Assembly: GCF_006965485.1 (NCBI RefSeq)
Contig: NZ_CP041360.1
Span: 2,666,001-2,730,000 of the forward strand
Length of the DNA stretch: 64,000 nt
Source of the DNA: Spirosoma sp. KCTC 42546
GTDB taxonomy: Bacteria > Bacteroidota > Bacteroidia > Cytophagales > Spirosomataceae
Direction of reading: 5' to 3'
Shown: positions 18,434 to 25,906 of the stretch, one piece after another
Position numbering within the stretch: the first letter of the stretch is position 1
How the letters are laid out: every line of letters begins with the position of its first letter
Translations under genes and position numbers: made by a program
Notes under the pieces: generated by a model
Databases searched by the model: none
What the model was told of the DNA's origin: nothing
The model's input: only the letters and a program-made list of their open reading frames with translations

Positions 18434-21048
18434 TATTCTGACCGTAGGGAGGTAACTGGATTCATCAACGCGGCTTTGATGCTTTGGAAACTGACTGTCA
18501 ATAAAGTGATCAGCAAGGCACCTGCTCCTGAGACGGCAAAAATCCACCACGAGATTTCGGTATGATAGGTGTATCGCTGAACCCAATCCTGCATGAAATA
18601 CCAGGTTGCCGGAATCGCAATCAAAAGCGAAATAACGACCAGCAGTACGAAGTCTTTGGAAAGCAACTGCCACAAATTGGATACGGAAGCACCCATTACT
18701 TTTCGGATGCCAATTTCTTTGGTTCGTTGCTCCATCACGAATGACGCCAGCCCAAATAAGCCTAAGCAGGAAATGAAAATGGCGAGTACGGCGAAGACAC
18801 TGGCCAGTTTGCCAACTCGTTCTTCTTCACCGAATTTCTTCGCGTACTCCTGATCGGCGAATTTGAAATCGAACGTATTATCCGGATCGTATTTTTTGTA
18901 GATCGCTTCCACTTTAGCCAGGGCTTCGGGTGCACTTTTTGTTGGATTTATTTTAAAGGTTATCAGCGAAAGTCGTTTGTAATTGATAAAGAAAATGGTT
19001 TGTTTAACCGGCTCATAAGGCGATTGAGTCACCAGGTTTTTAACCACGCCAATGACTTTAAAAGGCTCGCCACTCCATTGGATGATTTCACCGATTGGCT
19101 TTTTTAACCTCATATAGGCAACCGCTGCTTCATTCAGAATAAATCCGGTGGAATCGGTCGCAAATTCTTTGGAGAAATCCCGGCCTTCTTTGAGCTGCCA
19201 GCCAATCATTTTTCCGAATTCATGGGTGATTCGTAACGTCACAAATTCATCGGCCATGTTTGGGGCTTTCCCTTTCCAGCTTAAACCGCCGTTGGTCACG
19301 TAAGTGTCGGTTATAGGCGAATCCGTGGCAGCCACTTCCTCAACGACCCCCGTATTTAACAGCTCATCCCGGAAGGCCGCAAAATGAGTAATGAGGGTAT
19401 TGGCTTTTATGGGCACCGATACTAAACTACTACGACTATACCCCACAGGTCGATTCTTGGCGAATTCAATCTGCTGAAAAACAATCAGCGTACCGATTAT
19501 CAGTGTGATCGAAACAGTGAACTGAACGACCACCAGTACTTTGCGGGGAAGCACTGCCAATCGCCCAACCCGGAAGGTTCCTTTTAAAACTTTTATTGGC
19601 TGAAACGATGACAGATAAACGGCAGGATAGCTACCGGCTACTAAACTGGTGAATAGGTTGAAGCCAAGCACCGAAATCCAGAACAGCGGATTGTTCCAGG
19701 GAATGCCAATTTGCCGGTCGGCTATAGCGTTGAAGGCAGGCAGCGTAAGGACAACCAACAGGATGGCGAAGATAAATGCGATGCTTACAAGGAGAAGCGA
19801 CTCACTGAAAAACTGCAGCATAATCTGCCTCCGAACCGACCCAATCGCTTTCCGAACCCCTACTTCTTTGGCTCGTTTCTCGCTTCGGGCGGTGCTCAGA
19901 TTCATGAAATTGATACAGGCCAGGAGCAACACAAACAGGCCGATAATGCTGAATAACCTAACATACTGAATTTGCCCACCTGTATTTACCCCATTTTTAA
20001 ACTCCGAATGCAAGTGCCAGTTGGCCATCGGAAGCAGAAACAGTTCAGGTTTAAATCGAGCGTCGCTTTCGTGTCGGACTTTATTCAGTTTGGCATCTTT
20101 AATAGCTACCGACACCGTTTCCATGGTGGCATTATCGGCGAGCTGCACAAACGTCTGGAACCAGCTATTTCCCCAACTGAGCCATTCGGGTAGATCTTTC
20201 TTTTTTAAGTCCCAGGGAGCAATAAATGTCAAATTCTGAAACGAGGAGTTGGGCGGTAAATCGGCATAAACGCCCGTTACTTTCACGTCCCATTTCTTGT
20301 CGATGTTTATGAGTTTGTTCAACGGGTCAGCCTCGCCAAACAGCGACTTCGCTACTGATTCGGAAAGCAGAATAGAGTAGGGGTCTCGAAGGCCAGCCCG
20401 TGTACCTTTCAGCATGGTGAGCGTCAGCATCTCGGTGATGTCGGGCTCTACGAAATTTCCGACTTTCGTAATTTTCAGATTGCCAACCGATAATAGGTGG
20501 TCGCCAGGAAAATCGGCTGTGACAACGTATTTAAAATGCGACCCGTAACTGGTTCGTAATTCCGGGGCTAACTGCATCGCCTGACTTGACCAGGTATCAA
20601 TTTTATCATCGAAAGTCTGATTCTGCATCACTTTCGCGATACGATCATAATTGGCGTAATTCTGGTTGTAAGCAAACTCATTGGCAACCCACAGACCAAT
20701 AAGTATAGCCACAGCCATGCCGGTTGCCAAACCGGCAATGTTGATTGCTGAATATCCCTTATGCTTGGTAAGGTTCCGGAAAGCGACTTTCAGATAGTTT
20801 CGTAGCATAGTTGTAGTTGTTGGTCTCGGGTAGTCAACAGGTACTCTTTTCATGAGCGAAGGCCGCAGTAAACTCACTACGTCCCGCCAATAGCGCCACC
20901 GGGCTTTTCGCAAGCCAATGATCTGGACTCGTTGCTGGAACAGCTCGTCCAAATCCCCTTCCAGCTCATCCACCCGGTGGGGAGCGCAGAACAGATGCAG
21001 CAGGCGGGTGGCTAGGCGGGGGCCGACGGGTCGGGGTGGGTGTTTCAT
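18433..21048 (-). CDS. FtsX/MacB-type orphan permease, block B second gene
   Basis: 871 residues with the start at 21048 (MKHPPRPVGPRLATRLL); an in-frame ATG at 21117 would add 23 residues translated from the GC-rich hairpin and is unlikely. The prefix is block B type with a small insertion (PVGP) near residue 8. IGLWVANEFAYNQ replaces the common IGLWIYDELS after TM1. First FtsX motif KRAKEVGVRKAIGSVRRQ, second EQRTKEIGIRKVMGAS. The second periplasmic domain has GRDFSKEFATDSTGFILNEAAV. No ATPase domain. Confidence 0.92.
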   Translation of the reverse strand: MKHPPRPVGPRLATRLLHLFCAPHRVDELEGDLDELFQQRVQIIGLRKARWRYWRDVVSLLRPSLMKRVPVDYPRPTTTTMLRNYLKVAFRNLTKHKGYSAINIAGLATGMAVAILIGLWVANEFAYNQNYANYDRIAKVMQNQTFDDKIDTWSSQAMQLAPELRTSYGSHFKYVVTADFPGDHLLSVGNLKITKVGNFVEPDITEMLTLTMLKGTRAGLRDPYSILLSESVAKSLFGEADPLNKLINIDKKWDVKVTGVYADLPPNSSFQNLTFIAPWDLKKKDLPEWLSWGNSWFQTFVQLADNATMETVSVAIKDAKLNKVRHESDARFKPELFLLPMANWHLHSEFKNGVNTGGQIQYVRLFSIIGLFVLLLACINFMNLSTARSEKRAKEVGVRKAIGSVRRQIMLQFFSESLLLVSIAFIFAILLVVLTLPAFNAIADRQIGIPWNNPLFWISVLGFNLFTSLVAGSYPAVYLSSFQPIKVLKGTFRVGRLAVLPRKVLVVVQFTVSITLIIGTLIVFQQIEFAKNRPVGYSRSSLVSVPIKANTLITHFAAFRDELLNTGVVEEVAATDSPITDTYVTNGGLSWKGKAPNMADEFVTLRITHEFGKMIGWQLKEGRDFSKEFATDSTGFILNEAAVAYMRLKKPIGEIIQWSGEPFKVIGVVKNLVTQSPYEPVKQTIFFINYKRLSLITFKINPTKSAPEALAKVEAIYKKYDPDNTFDFKFADQEYAKKFGEEERVGKLASVFAVLAIFISCLGLFGLASFVMEQRTKEIGIRKVMGASVSNLWQLLSKDFVLLVVISLLIAIPATWYFMQDWVQRYTYHTEISWWIFAVSGAGALLITLLTVSFQSIKAALMNPVTSLRSE

Positions 21049-21063
21049 AGTAGGGAGCAGGGT

Positions 21064-21119
21064 GCGTGGAGCAGGGGGCAGGGGGCCGGGAACCCAGCTC
21101 CGCGCCCCCTGCTCCATGC
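21064..21119. repeat. GC-rich junction hairpin, block B
   Basis: Arms at about 21064-21085 (GCGTGGAGCAGGGGGC) and 21098-21119, mostly complementary. It covers almost all of the gap between two permeases and reaches the stop codon of the upstream one. Confidence 0.7.
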
Positions 21120-23734
21120 TATTCCGACCGTAGGGAGGTAACTGGATTCATCAACGCGGCTTTAATGCTTTGGAAACTCACCGTCAGTAAGGCGATGCCT
21201 ATGGCCAAAGCCCCCGTTAGCGCGAAGACCCACCATTCGATGGCAATACGGTATTTGTAGGCTTGCAGGAACTTGTCCATGGTGTACCAGGCTACGGGCG
21301 ACGCAACAAGGAAAGCAATGAACACCAGCAGTAAGAAATCCCTTGATAGCAACGAGACAATGTTTGGTACGGTGGCCCCCAGTACTTTACGCACGCCAAT
21401 TTCTTTAATCCGCTGTTCGGCCATGAACGATGACAAGCCGAACAGTCCCAGACAGGAAATGAAGATGGCCAGGATGGCGAAAATGCTTGCCAACGTACCA
21501 ATGCGTTCTTCGGCCGCGAATTTTTTCGTGTATTCCTGATCAGCAAACCGATACTCGAACGGGGCTGCGGGATTGATTTTTTTGAAAACGGCTTCCAGCT
21601 TTGGCAATGCTTCCCGGACGCTCACCGTAGGGTTCAGCTTGATATGGATAATATTGAAGCCCCGTTCTTTGGAATCGATCATAAAAACAGTTGGGGTTAC
21701 CGGCTCGAAAGGAGAGGTCATAACCATGTCTTTTACGACCCCAAGCACTTTCCAGTTTTTACCGTGCCACTTGATGATTTCGCCAACCGGATTCTTTAAT
21801 CCGGTTAGTTTAACGGCAGCTTCGTTCAGCAGGAAAGTCGAGGAATCGCTGGTGAACTGCCTGGAGAATTCGCGGCCTTCTTTGATTTTCCAACCTACTA
21901 CTTTTCCGAAATCGGGCGTGACCAGGATGGTGCCGAACGAGGCAGCCCGGTTTGGGTCTTTGCCGCGCCAATCCAGATTGTTGGCCGATGACCAAATGCC
22001 CGTGATCGGACTCGACGATTCGCCCATGTCGGCCACAACGCCCGTTGCTAACAACTCATTCCGAACGGCATCGTAGTTGCCCTGGATTTCGGGCGTATTC
22101 ATCGTGATGTTAATCAAGCCCTCCCGGCTGTAGCCAATCGGTCGGTTTTTAGCGAATTGAATCTGGCGAAAAACAATGATCGTCCCGATGATCAGCGTAA
22201 CCGAAACCGTGAACTGCATAACGACCAGTACTTTGCGGGGAATGGACGCAAACCGGCCAATATTAAACCGTAGCGACGGACCGTGTCCCTTTAAGACTTT
22301 GATCGGTTGAAACGAAGAGAGATACAGTGCCGGGTAACTGCCCGCTACGATGCCGGTGAACAAACTAAACCCAATACTGAAGATCCAGAACCGCGCATCT
22401 GTCCAGTGCATCACCAGTTGCTTGTCGGCCACCTCGTTGAAATAGGGCAGAATGAACCACACAAAAGCTAACGACAATCCAAATGATAAGGCCACGACCA
22501 GGAACGATTCACTAAAAAACTGACCGATCAACTGGCCTCTCTGCGAGCCAATCGCCTTCCGAATACCGACTTCTTTGGCCCGTTTCTGAGAGCGGGCCGT
22601 ACTTAGATTCATGAAATTGATGCAGGCCAGCAACAGAACAAACACACCGATAATACTAAACAGCCAGACAAATTGAATGCGCCCACCGGCATTCACCCCG
22701 TTTTCAAAGGTTGAATACAGATGCCATTGATTCATAGGATGTAGAAAGAGAGCCGACCTGGTCCTATTCTCGTCCTCAGCGTTCTTGCGAAACAGGTCTT
22801 TAATTTTTACCGAAACATCGTCGAAACGACTGTTCGGGTTGAGTTGCGTAAAAATATCGAATGAGCTACTCCGCCAATTGTTCCTGTCCTCTTTATTCTC
22901 AAAGAGCAGATCTATCGGCGCAACGAACGTAACATCGGTAAAGGCCGAGTTGTGGGGTAGATCTTCATAGACCCCCGTTACCTGCACCGTATATTTATTG
23001 CCAATTTTAACGGCTTTCTGAAGCGGATCAGCATCGCCAAAAAGTGCCTTGGCTACCGATTCTGAAAGCAGAACCGAGTTGGGGTCTTTTAAGCCCGAGC
23101 GCGTTCCTTTGATCATTTTTAGCGTCATTAAGTCCGGAAATTCCGCTTCGGCGTAGTTCCCCGTCTTCGTGAATTTCTTATCCTGGTAGGCAATGATCTG
23201 CTCGAAACCTGCCGTTGAGGCCACTACGTACTTAAAGTCGTTAGGGTATTTCGTTCGGAGTTCCTGGCTCAATGGCATGGGCAGGGAGCTGAAGGTTTGA
23301 ACCCCGTTCTCCAGTGTCTCATTCTCCAATACCTGCGCAATTCGGTCATGGTTTTGATGGTAGGAATTGAACGAGAGTTCATCATAAACCCATAAGCCAA
23401 TCAGCATGGCTACAGTCATTCCTACCGACAAACCAACAATATTGATAGCCGAATAACTTTTATTACGAACAAGATTTCGCCAGGCGATTTTGACATAGTT
23501 TCGTATCATGGTCGTATTTGTTGGTTGAGGGTAATTATTGTATTGGTAAACAACTGGTTTCCATTTTAGTAGAGAAGGTCGTACTAAACTCAACGCATCC
23601 TTCAGGTATCGCCAGCGGGCTTTTCGTAAGCCCATTAATTTGACTCGTTGCTGGAACAATTCATCCAGATCGCTTTCCAGCTCTTCCACCAGATCGGGGT
23701 GGAAGAGCCAGCGTAGTAAGGGAGTTATCTTCAT
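21119..23734 (-). CDS. FtsX/MacB-type orphan permease, block B first gene
   Basis: 871 residues from ATG at 23734, next to the block B PadR gene. Its prefix is the most divergent of block B (MKITPLLRWLFHPDLVEELESDLDELFQQR): the FCAPHR motif is replaced by LFHPDL and the PPR-LA start is lost. The core is IGLWVYDELS type with SQKRAKEVGIRKAIGSQRGQ and EQRIKEIGVRKVLGATVP. A short HGPSLRF insertion follows KVLKG before TM5 (DNA 22267-22300); the identical insertion occurs in the block C gene at 31401-34076 and nowhere else in the window. Confidence 0.93.
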   Translation of the reverse strand: MKITPLLRWLFHPDLVEELESDLDELFQQRVKLMGLRKARWRYLKDALSLVRPSLLKWKPVVYQYNNYPQPTNTTMIRNYVKIAWRNLVRNKSYSAINIVGLSVGMTVAMLIGLWVYDELSFNSYHQNHDRIAQVLENETLENGVQTFSSLPMPLSQELRTKYPNDFKYVVASTAGFEQIIAYQDKKFTKTGNYAEAEFPDLMTLKMIKGTRSGLKDPNSVLLSESVAKALFGDADPLQKAVKIGNKYTVQVTGVYEDLPHNSAFTDVTFVAPIDLLFENKEDRNNWRSSSFDIFTQLNPNSRFDDVSVKIKDLFRKNAEDENRTRSALFLHPMNQWHLYSTFENGVNAGGRIQFVWLFSIIGVFVLLLACINFMNLSTARSQKRAKEVGIRKAIGSQRGQLIGQFFSESFLVVALSFGLSLAFVWFILPYFNEVADKQLVMHWTDARFWIFSIGFSLFTGIVAGSYPALYLSSFQPIKVLKGHGPSLRFNIGRFASIPRKVLVVMQFTVSVTLIIGTIIVFRQIQFAKNRPIGYSREGLINITMNTPEIQGNYDAVRNELLATGVVADMGESSSPITGIWSSANNLDWRGKDPNRAASFGTILVTPDFGKVVGWKIKEGREFSRQFTSDSSTFLLNEAAVKLTGLKNPVGEIIKWHGKNWKVLGVVKDMVMTSPFEPVTPTVFMIDSKERGFNIIHIKLNPTVSVREALPKLEAVFKKINPAAPFEYRFADQEYTKKFAAEERIGTLASIFAILAIFISCLGLFGLSSFMAEQRIKEIGVRKVLGATVPNIVSLLSRDFLLLVFIAFLVASPVAWYTMDKFLQAYKYRIAIEWWVFALTGALAIGIALLTVSFQSIKAALMNPVTSLRSE

Positions 23735-23819
23735 AATGGATACTGCATGATGAATAATGTAAAATGGAATTGTGCGGTCATGATCATTTTAGTGCATTGG
23801 ACATTATCCATTATTCATT
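23735..23819. repeat. AT-rich junction hairpin between PadR and permease, block B
   Basis: Left arm words ATGATGAATAATGTAAAATGG and right arm CATTATCCATTATTCATT pair imperfectly around a GC-richer centre. Same class and same position as the element at 6914-7013. Confidence 0.7.
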
Positions 23820-23823
23820 CTTA

Positions 23824-24150
23824 TCAGGACCAGACAGTGTTTGGAATCGAATCCCACATTTGATTACGCACGTGCCGAATCTCCTGCAACGCCCGTCGCC
23901 CGGCGGCAGTAACCGAATAAAGTCGCTTTCGTCGTCCGCCACGTTCAGCAGTCATCCCCCCGAGTTCTGAAGTGACCAGCCCTTTTTCGGCGAGCCGGTT
24001 TAGCGCCGAATGAACTGCGCCCAGATTTACTGAGCGATTCATTTGCTGTTCAATCTCCGTGACAACGGCAGCTCCATAGGCATCTCCCGACCGAATAGCC
24101 ACCGCCAGCAACACGACCTCTTCAAATTCGCCTAAGTACGTTCCCTTCAT
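23824..24150 (-). CDS. PadR-family transcriptional regulator, block B
   Basis: 108 residues, MKGTYLGEFEEVVLLAVAI at the start. The winged helix is shown by SVNLGAVHSALNRLAEKGLV (recognition helix) and the wing TAERGGRRKRLYSVTAAGRRALQEI. It is the most divergent of the four PadR proteins: it has EQQMNRSV where the others have TGRSV, and a shortened tail without PAISL. It heads block B, 89 bp upstream of the first permease. Its upstream region carries the shared operator pair, a perfect 21-bp stem-loop and the GCATTTG box. Confidence 0.92.
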   Translation of the reverse strand: MKGTYLGEFEEVVLLAVAIRSGDAYGAAVVTEIEQQMNRSVNLGAVHSALNRLAEKGLVTSELGGMTAERGGRRKRLYSVTAAGRRALQEIRHVRNQMWDSIPNTVWS

Positions 24151-24158
24151 CAGAATCT

Positions 24159-24186
24159 ATTAGTTGTGTATATGTATAACAAATGC
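24159..24186 (-). promoter_or_regulatory. GCATTTG-N17-TAAT element upstream of PadR B
   Basis: GCATTTG at 24186-24180 and TAAT at 24162-24159 on the minus strand, 17 bp apart, ending 8 bp before the start codon. Between them is an imperfect dyad (GTTGTGTATATGTATAAC, + strand 24163-24180) that could bind the repressor directly. Confidence 0.55.
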
Positions 24187-24189
24187 TCG

Positions 24190-24244
24190 GCCAAATTAAA
24201 AAAAGTGCCACCCCGTTCAGGAATGGCACTTTTTTTAATTTGGC
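24190..24244. terminator. Perfect 21-bp stem-loop upstream of PadR B
   Basis: Arms at 24190-24210 and 24224-24244 are perfectly complementary, with a 13-base loop. The stem contains AAAAAAAGTGCC / GGCACTTTTTTT, so it can act as an intrinsic terminator in either direction. A homologous shorter stem occurs at 45386-45418. It sits between the operator pair and the GCATTTG box; it may insulate the PadR promoter from upstream transcription (HxlR gene at 24370) or act as an attenuator. Confidence 0.75.
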
Positions 24245-24256
24245 TTAGGTTTGGCT

Positions 24257-24293
24257 TGTCCAAAAACGGACAGATTCTGTACGCATCTGGACA
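24257..24293. promoter_or_regulatory. Tandem dyad operator, block B
   Basis: TGTCC-N6-GGACA at 24257-24272 and TGTAC-N6-GGACA at 24278-24293, separated by 5 bp. The nearer dyad is 107 bp from the PadR start codon. The gene further upstream (HxlR, ending at 24370) is on the same strand, so here the operator cannot serve a divergent gene. Confidence 0.75.
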
Positions 24294-24369
24294 GGAATTA
24301 AACATTTTTAGACAGGATTACGGGATGAACTTGTTATATACCTGGATAATATCTCAAGCAGGTATGCAT

Positions 24370-24759
24370 CTATTTTTTGCCGAGAATCCGCTCCCGATGC
24401 TGAACTCCCCATGTTCGTAAGGCCTCAATAACGGTATCCAGCGTATGGCTATATTCGGTTAATTCATACTCAACCGTAACGGGCATAGTGGGGTATACAT
24501 GCCGTATCGCAAACTCATTCATCTCGAGTTCCTTCAGTTCTTTGCTCAGCACTTTGGCTGTAATGCCGGTTACCAAGCGCTGTAATTCCCGGAATCGTTT
24601 CGGGCCATCACGCAGCGCAATGATGATTGGTAGTTTCCATTTTCCATTTAACACGTAAAGGGCATCCTGTACGGCCTGCAAACTTTGCGTACAGGCCGCA
24701 TTTGAATGGGCTGGCTGTAAACCTGTAACCGGAATGGCTTCTTCAATGGCTGTGCTCAT
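24370..24759 (-). CDS. HxlR-family winged-helix regulator
   Basis: 129 residues from ATG at 24759. The HxlR core is clear: ALYVLNGKWKLPIIIALRDGPKRFRELQRLVTGITAKVLSKELKELEMNEFAIRHVYPTMPVTVEYELTEYSHTLDTVIEALRTWG. Cys 23 lies just before the first helix, a position used for sensing in some HxlR proteins. An N-terminal extension of about 20 residues is longer than usual. It is divergent from the DoxX-like gene at 24915, with a perfect 34-bp palindrome in the shared promoter region, which is its likely operator. Confidence 0.93.
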   Translation of the reverse strand: MSTAIEEAIPVTGLQPAHSNAACTQSLQAVQDALYVLNGKWKLPIIIALRDGPKRFRELQRLVTGITAKVLSKELKELEMNEFAIRHVYPTMPVTVEYELTEYSHTLDTVIEALRTWGVQHRERILGKK

Positions 24760-24797
24760 AGATTAAAGGTACTAGTCAGAACGTAATTGACCATACG

Positions 24798-24831
24798 GTA
24801 TCCCAAAGGATAGCGCTATCCTTTGGGATAC
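24798..24831. promoter_or_regulatory. Perfect 34-bp palindrome, probable HxlR operator
   Basis: Positions 24798-24814 are the exact reverse complement of 24815-24831. It contains two TATCC-N4-GGATA dyads arranged head to head around GCGC. It lies 39 bp from the HxlR start codon and 84 bp from the DoxX-like start codon. A further half-site (GGATAGCG) is at 24842-24849. Confidence 0.75.
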
Positions 24832-24914
24832 TGCTTACAAATGGATAGCGGGTTTAGGTAGGTTTGTGACATCAATACGTAGCCAATCAAGGCTATCGTA
24901 AAAACACTCTACCT

Positions 24915-25277
24915 ATGAATCCCAAAATCATGCGTATACTAACCAGTATTATGACCGTTCTGGCCGCTGGAATGGCCATTCTTAGTGGTATTATGAAGTT
25001 AACCCAATCGAAAGAGATAGTTGACACGCTTACTAAAGTAGGTGTAGGGTCAAGTGCCATTCCATTAGGTCTGATGGAAATTGGCTTTGCGGCTCTTTTT
25101 CTCTACCCCAAAACTATGAAGCTGGGTTTCATTTTGTTGTCCTGCTACTTTGCGGGCGCTATTGCTACTGAACTATCGCACGGTACTCCGTTTAATGCGG
25201 TCATGCCCCTTGTGCTGATCTGGATTGCGGCTTTCTTACGGGATAAGTCGATTTTCCTGCCAACTGCAGCCGTGTAA
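24915..25277 (+). CDS. DoxX-like small integral membrane protein
   Basis: 120 residues, four predicted membrane helices at roughly 8-27, 47-63, 69-87 and 95-108. The pattern SGIMKLTQSKEIVDTLTKVGV, then PLGLMEIGFAALFLYPKT and GFILLSCYFAGAIATELSHG, matches DoxX-like family members of this length. Their biochemical role is not settled; many sit beside HxlR or TetR regulators, as here. The divergent HxlR gene probably controls it. A second small membrane protein gene follows on the same strand after 97 bp. Confidence 0.85.
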   Translation: MNPKIMRILTSIMTVLAAGMAILSGIMKLTQSKEIVDTLTKVGVGSSAIPLGLMEIGFAALFLYPKTMKLGFILLSCYFAGAIATELSHGTPFNAVMPLVLIWIAAFLRDKSIFLPTAAV

Positions 25278-25291
25278 CTGTATGGACGTAA

Positions 25292-25317
25292 TAGAGACAA
25301 GGCATGCCTTGTCTCTA
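25292..25317. repeat. Perfect 26-bp palindrome
   Basis: TAGAGACAAGG and its complement form an uninterrupted palindrome with no loop spacer (25292-25304 against 25305-25317). The GTAGAGACAAGG...-type palindrome is a familiar dispersed repeat of unclear role. It sits in the gap between two co-directional membrane protein genes and could weaken read-through. Confidence 0.75.
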
Positions 25318-25374
25318 CATCTACCGTTATTCAATAAATGGTATATTCAACCATCATTAGTGGATGGATATACC

Positions 25375-25839
25375 ATGAAAACCGTGGACAAACGAATCAG
25401 GGTTGGGTTGTTGCTGTTCTGGGCGCTTTACTTTTCAATTGTACTTGTTAGTAACAGCGCCGATGCCCTAAATGCCTTATTGCTACTTCCGTCTGGCTGG
25501 TATTTCGTTTCGGGTAATTACGGGCTGATTCAGAAAGTAGTAGCTATGTACGAGCCTCCGGTCTGGCTAGCTGGTTTTATGTTTGCGGGTGTCATTCTCT
25601 GGGAGGCACTTGGGGCGATTCTTTTCTGGAAAGCGTTTCGGGTAACGCTTCGGCAGAATCCAAAACAGAGCGTTACGGTACAGGCTGCGTTCGGTATCAC
25701 AATTGGCTTATGGGCTGCCTTTATCCTGGCCGATGAAGTCTTTCTGACGTACCTACTTGGTGGAATCACATCAACGCATTATAACCTTCTCATTGCCGAA
25801 CTCGCTACGTTTATCCTGTTCCGACAGTTGGATGAATAG
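25375..25839 (+). CDS. Small four-helix membrane protein of unknown function
   Basis: 154 residues from ATG at 25375 (MKTVDKRIRVGLLLFWALYFS). The frame is open upstream into the DoxX-like gene, but those residues are translated repeat and are unlikely to be real. Four hydrophobic segments at about 9-27, 59-80, 99-117 and 128-148; two charged loops, one with RVTLRQNPKQ. The size and layout recall small integral membrane proteins of the DUF2165 type, but I cannot assign it. Its stop codon lies inside a 27-bp inverted repeat shared with the convergent permease gene. Confidence 0.75.
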   Translation: MKTVDKRIRVGLLLFWALYFSIVLVSNSADALNALLLLPSGWYFVSGNYGLIQKVVAMYEPPVWLAGFMFAGVILWEALGAILFWKAFRVTLRQNPKQSVTVQAAFGITIGLWAAFILADEVFLTYLLGGITSTHYNLLIAELATFILFRQLDE

Positions 25840-25906
25840 GGTGGAGCCGGGAGCGCGGAGCAGGGCTAGGCGTTTCCCAGCTCCGCGCTCCCGGCTCCAC
25901 CCTATT
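25835..25906. terminator. 27-bp inverted repeat between convergent genes
   Basis: Arms at 25835-25861 and 25880-25906 are perfectly complementary (outer word AATAGGGTGGAGCCGGG), loop 18 bases. Each arm contains the GAATAG end of one of the two convergent genes, so both stop codons are part of the stem. Word content ties it to the GC-rich junction repeat family. Bidirectional terminator is the likely role, though neither side has a long T tract. Confidence 0.8.

Noticed and set aside
21049..21117. N-terminal extension of the block B second permease (start at 21117)
   Set aside because: The extra residues are translated from the GC-rich hairpin, whereas the start at 21048 gives the family-typical PPR-LATRLL beginning.
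24166..24420. Plus-strand open frame across the PadR B upstream region
   Set aside because: It runs through the stem-loop and the operator pair, overlaps the HxlR gene end and has no recognisable protein features.
25225..25374. Longer start for the small membrane protein, overlapping the DoxX-like gene
   Set aside because: The extension covers a perfect palindrome and another gene in a different frame; the ATG at 25375 begins a normal membrane protein.
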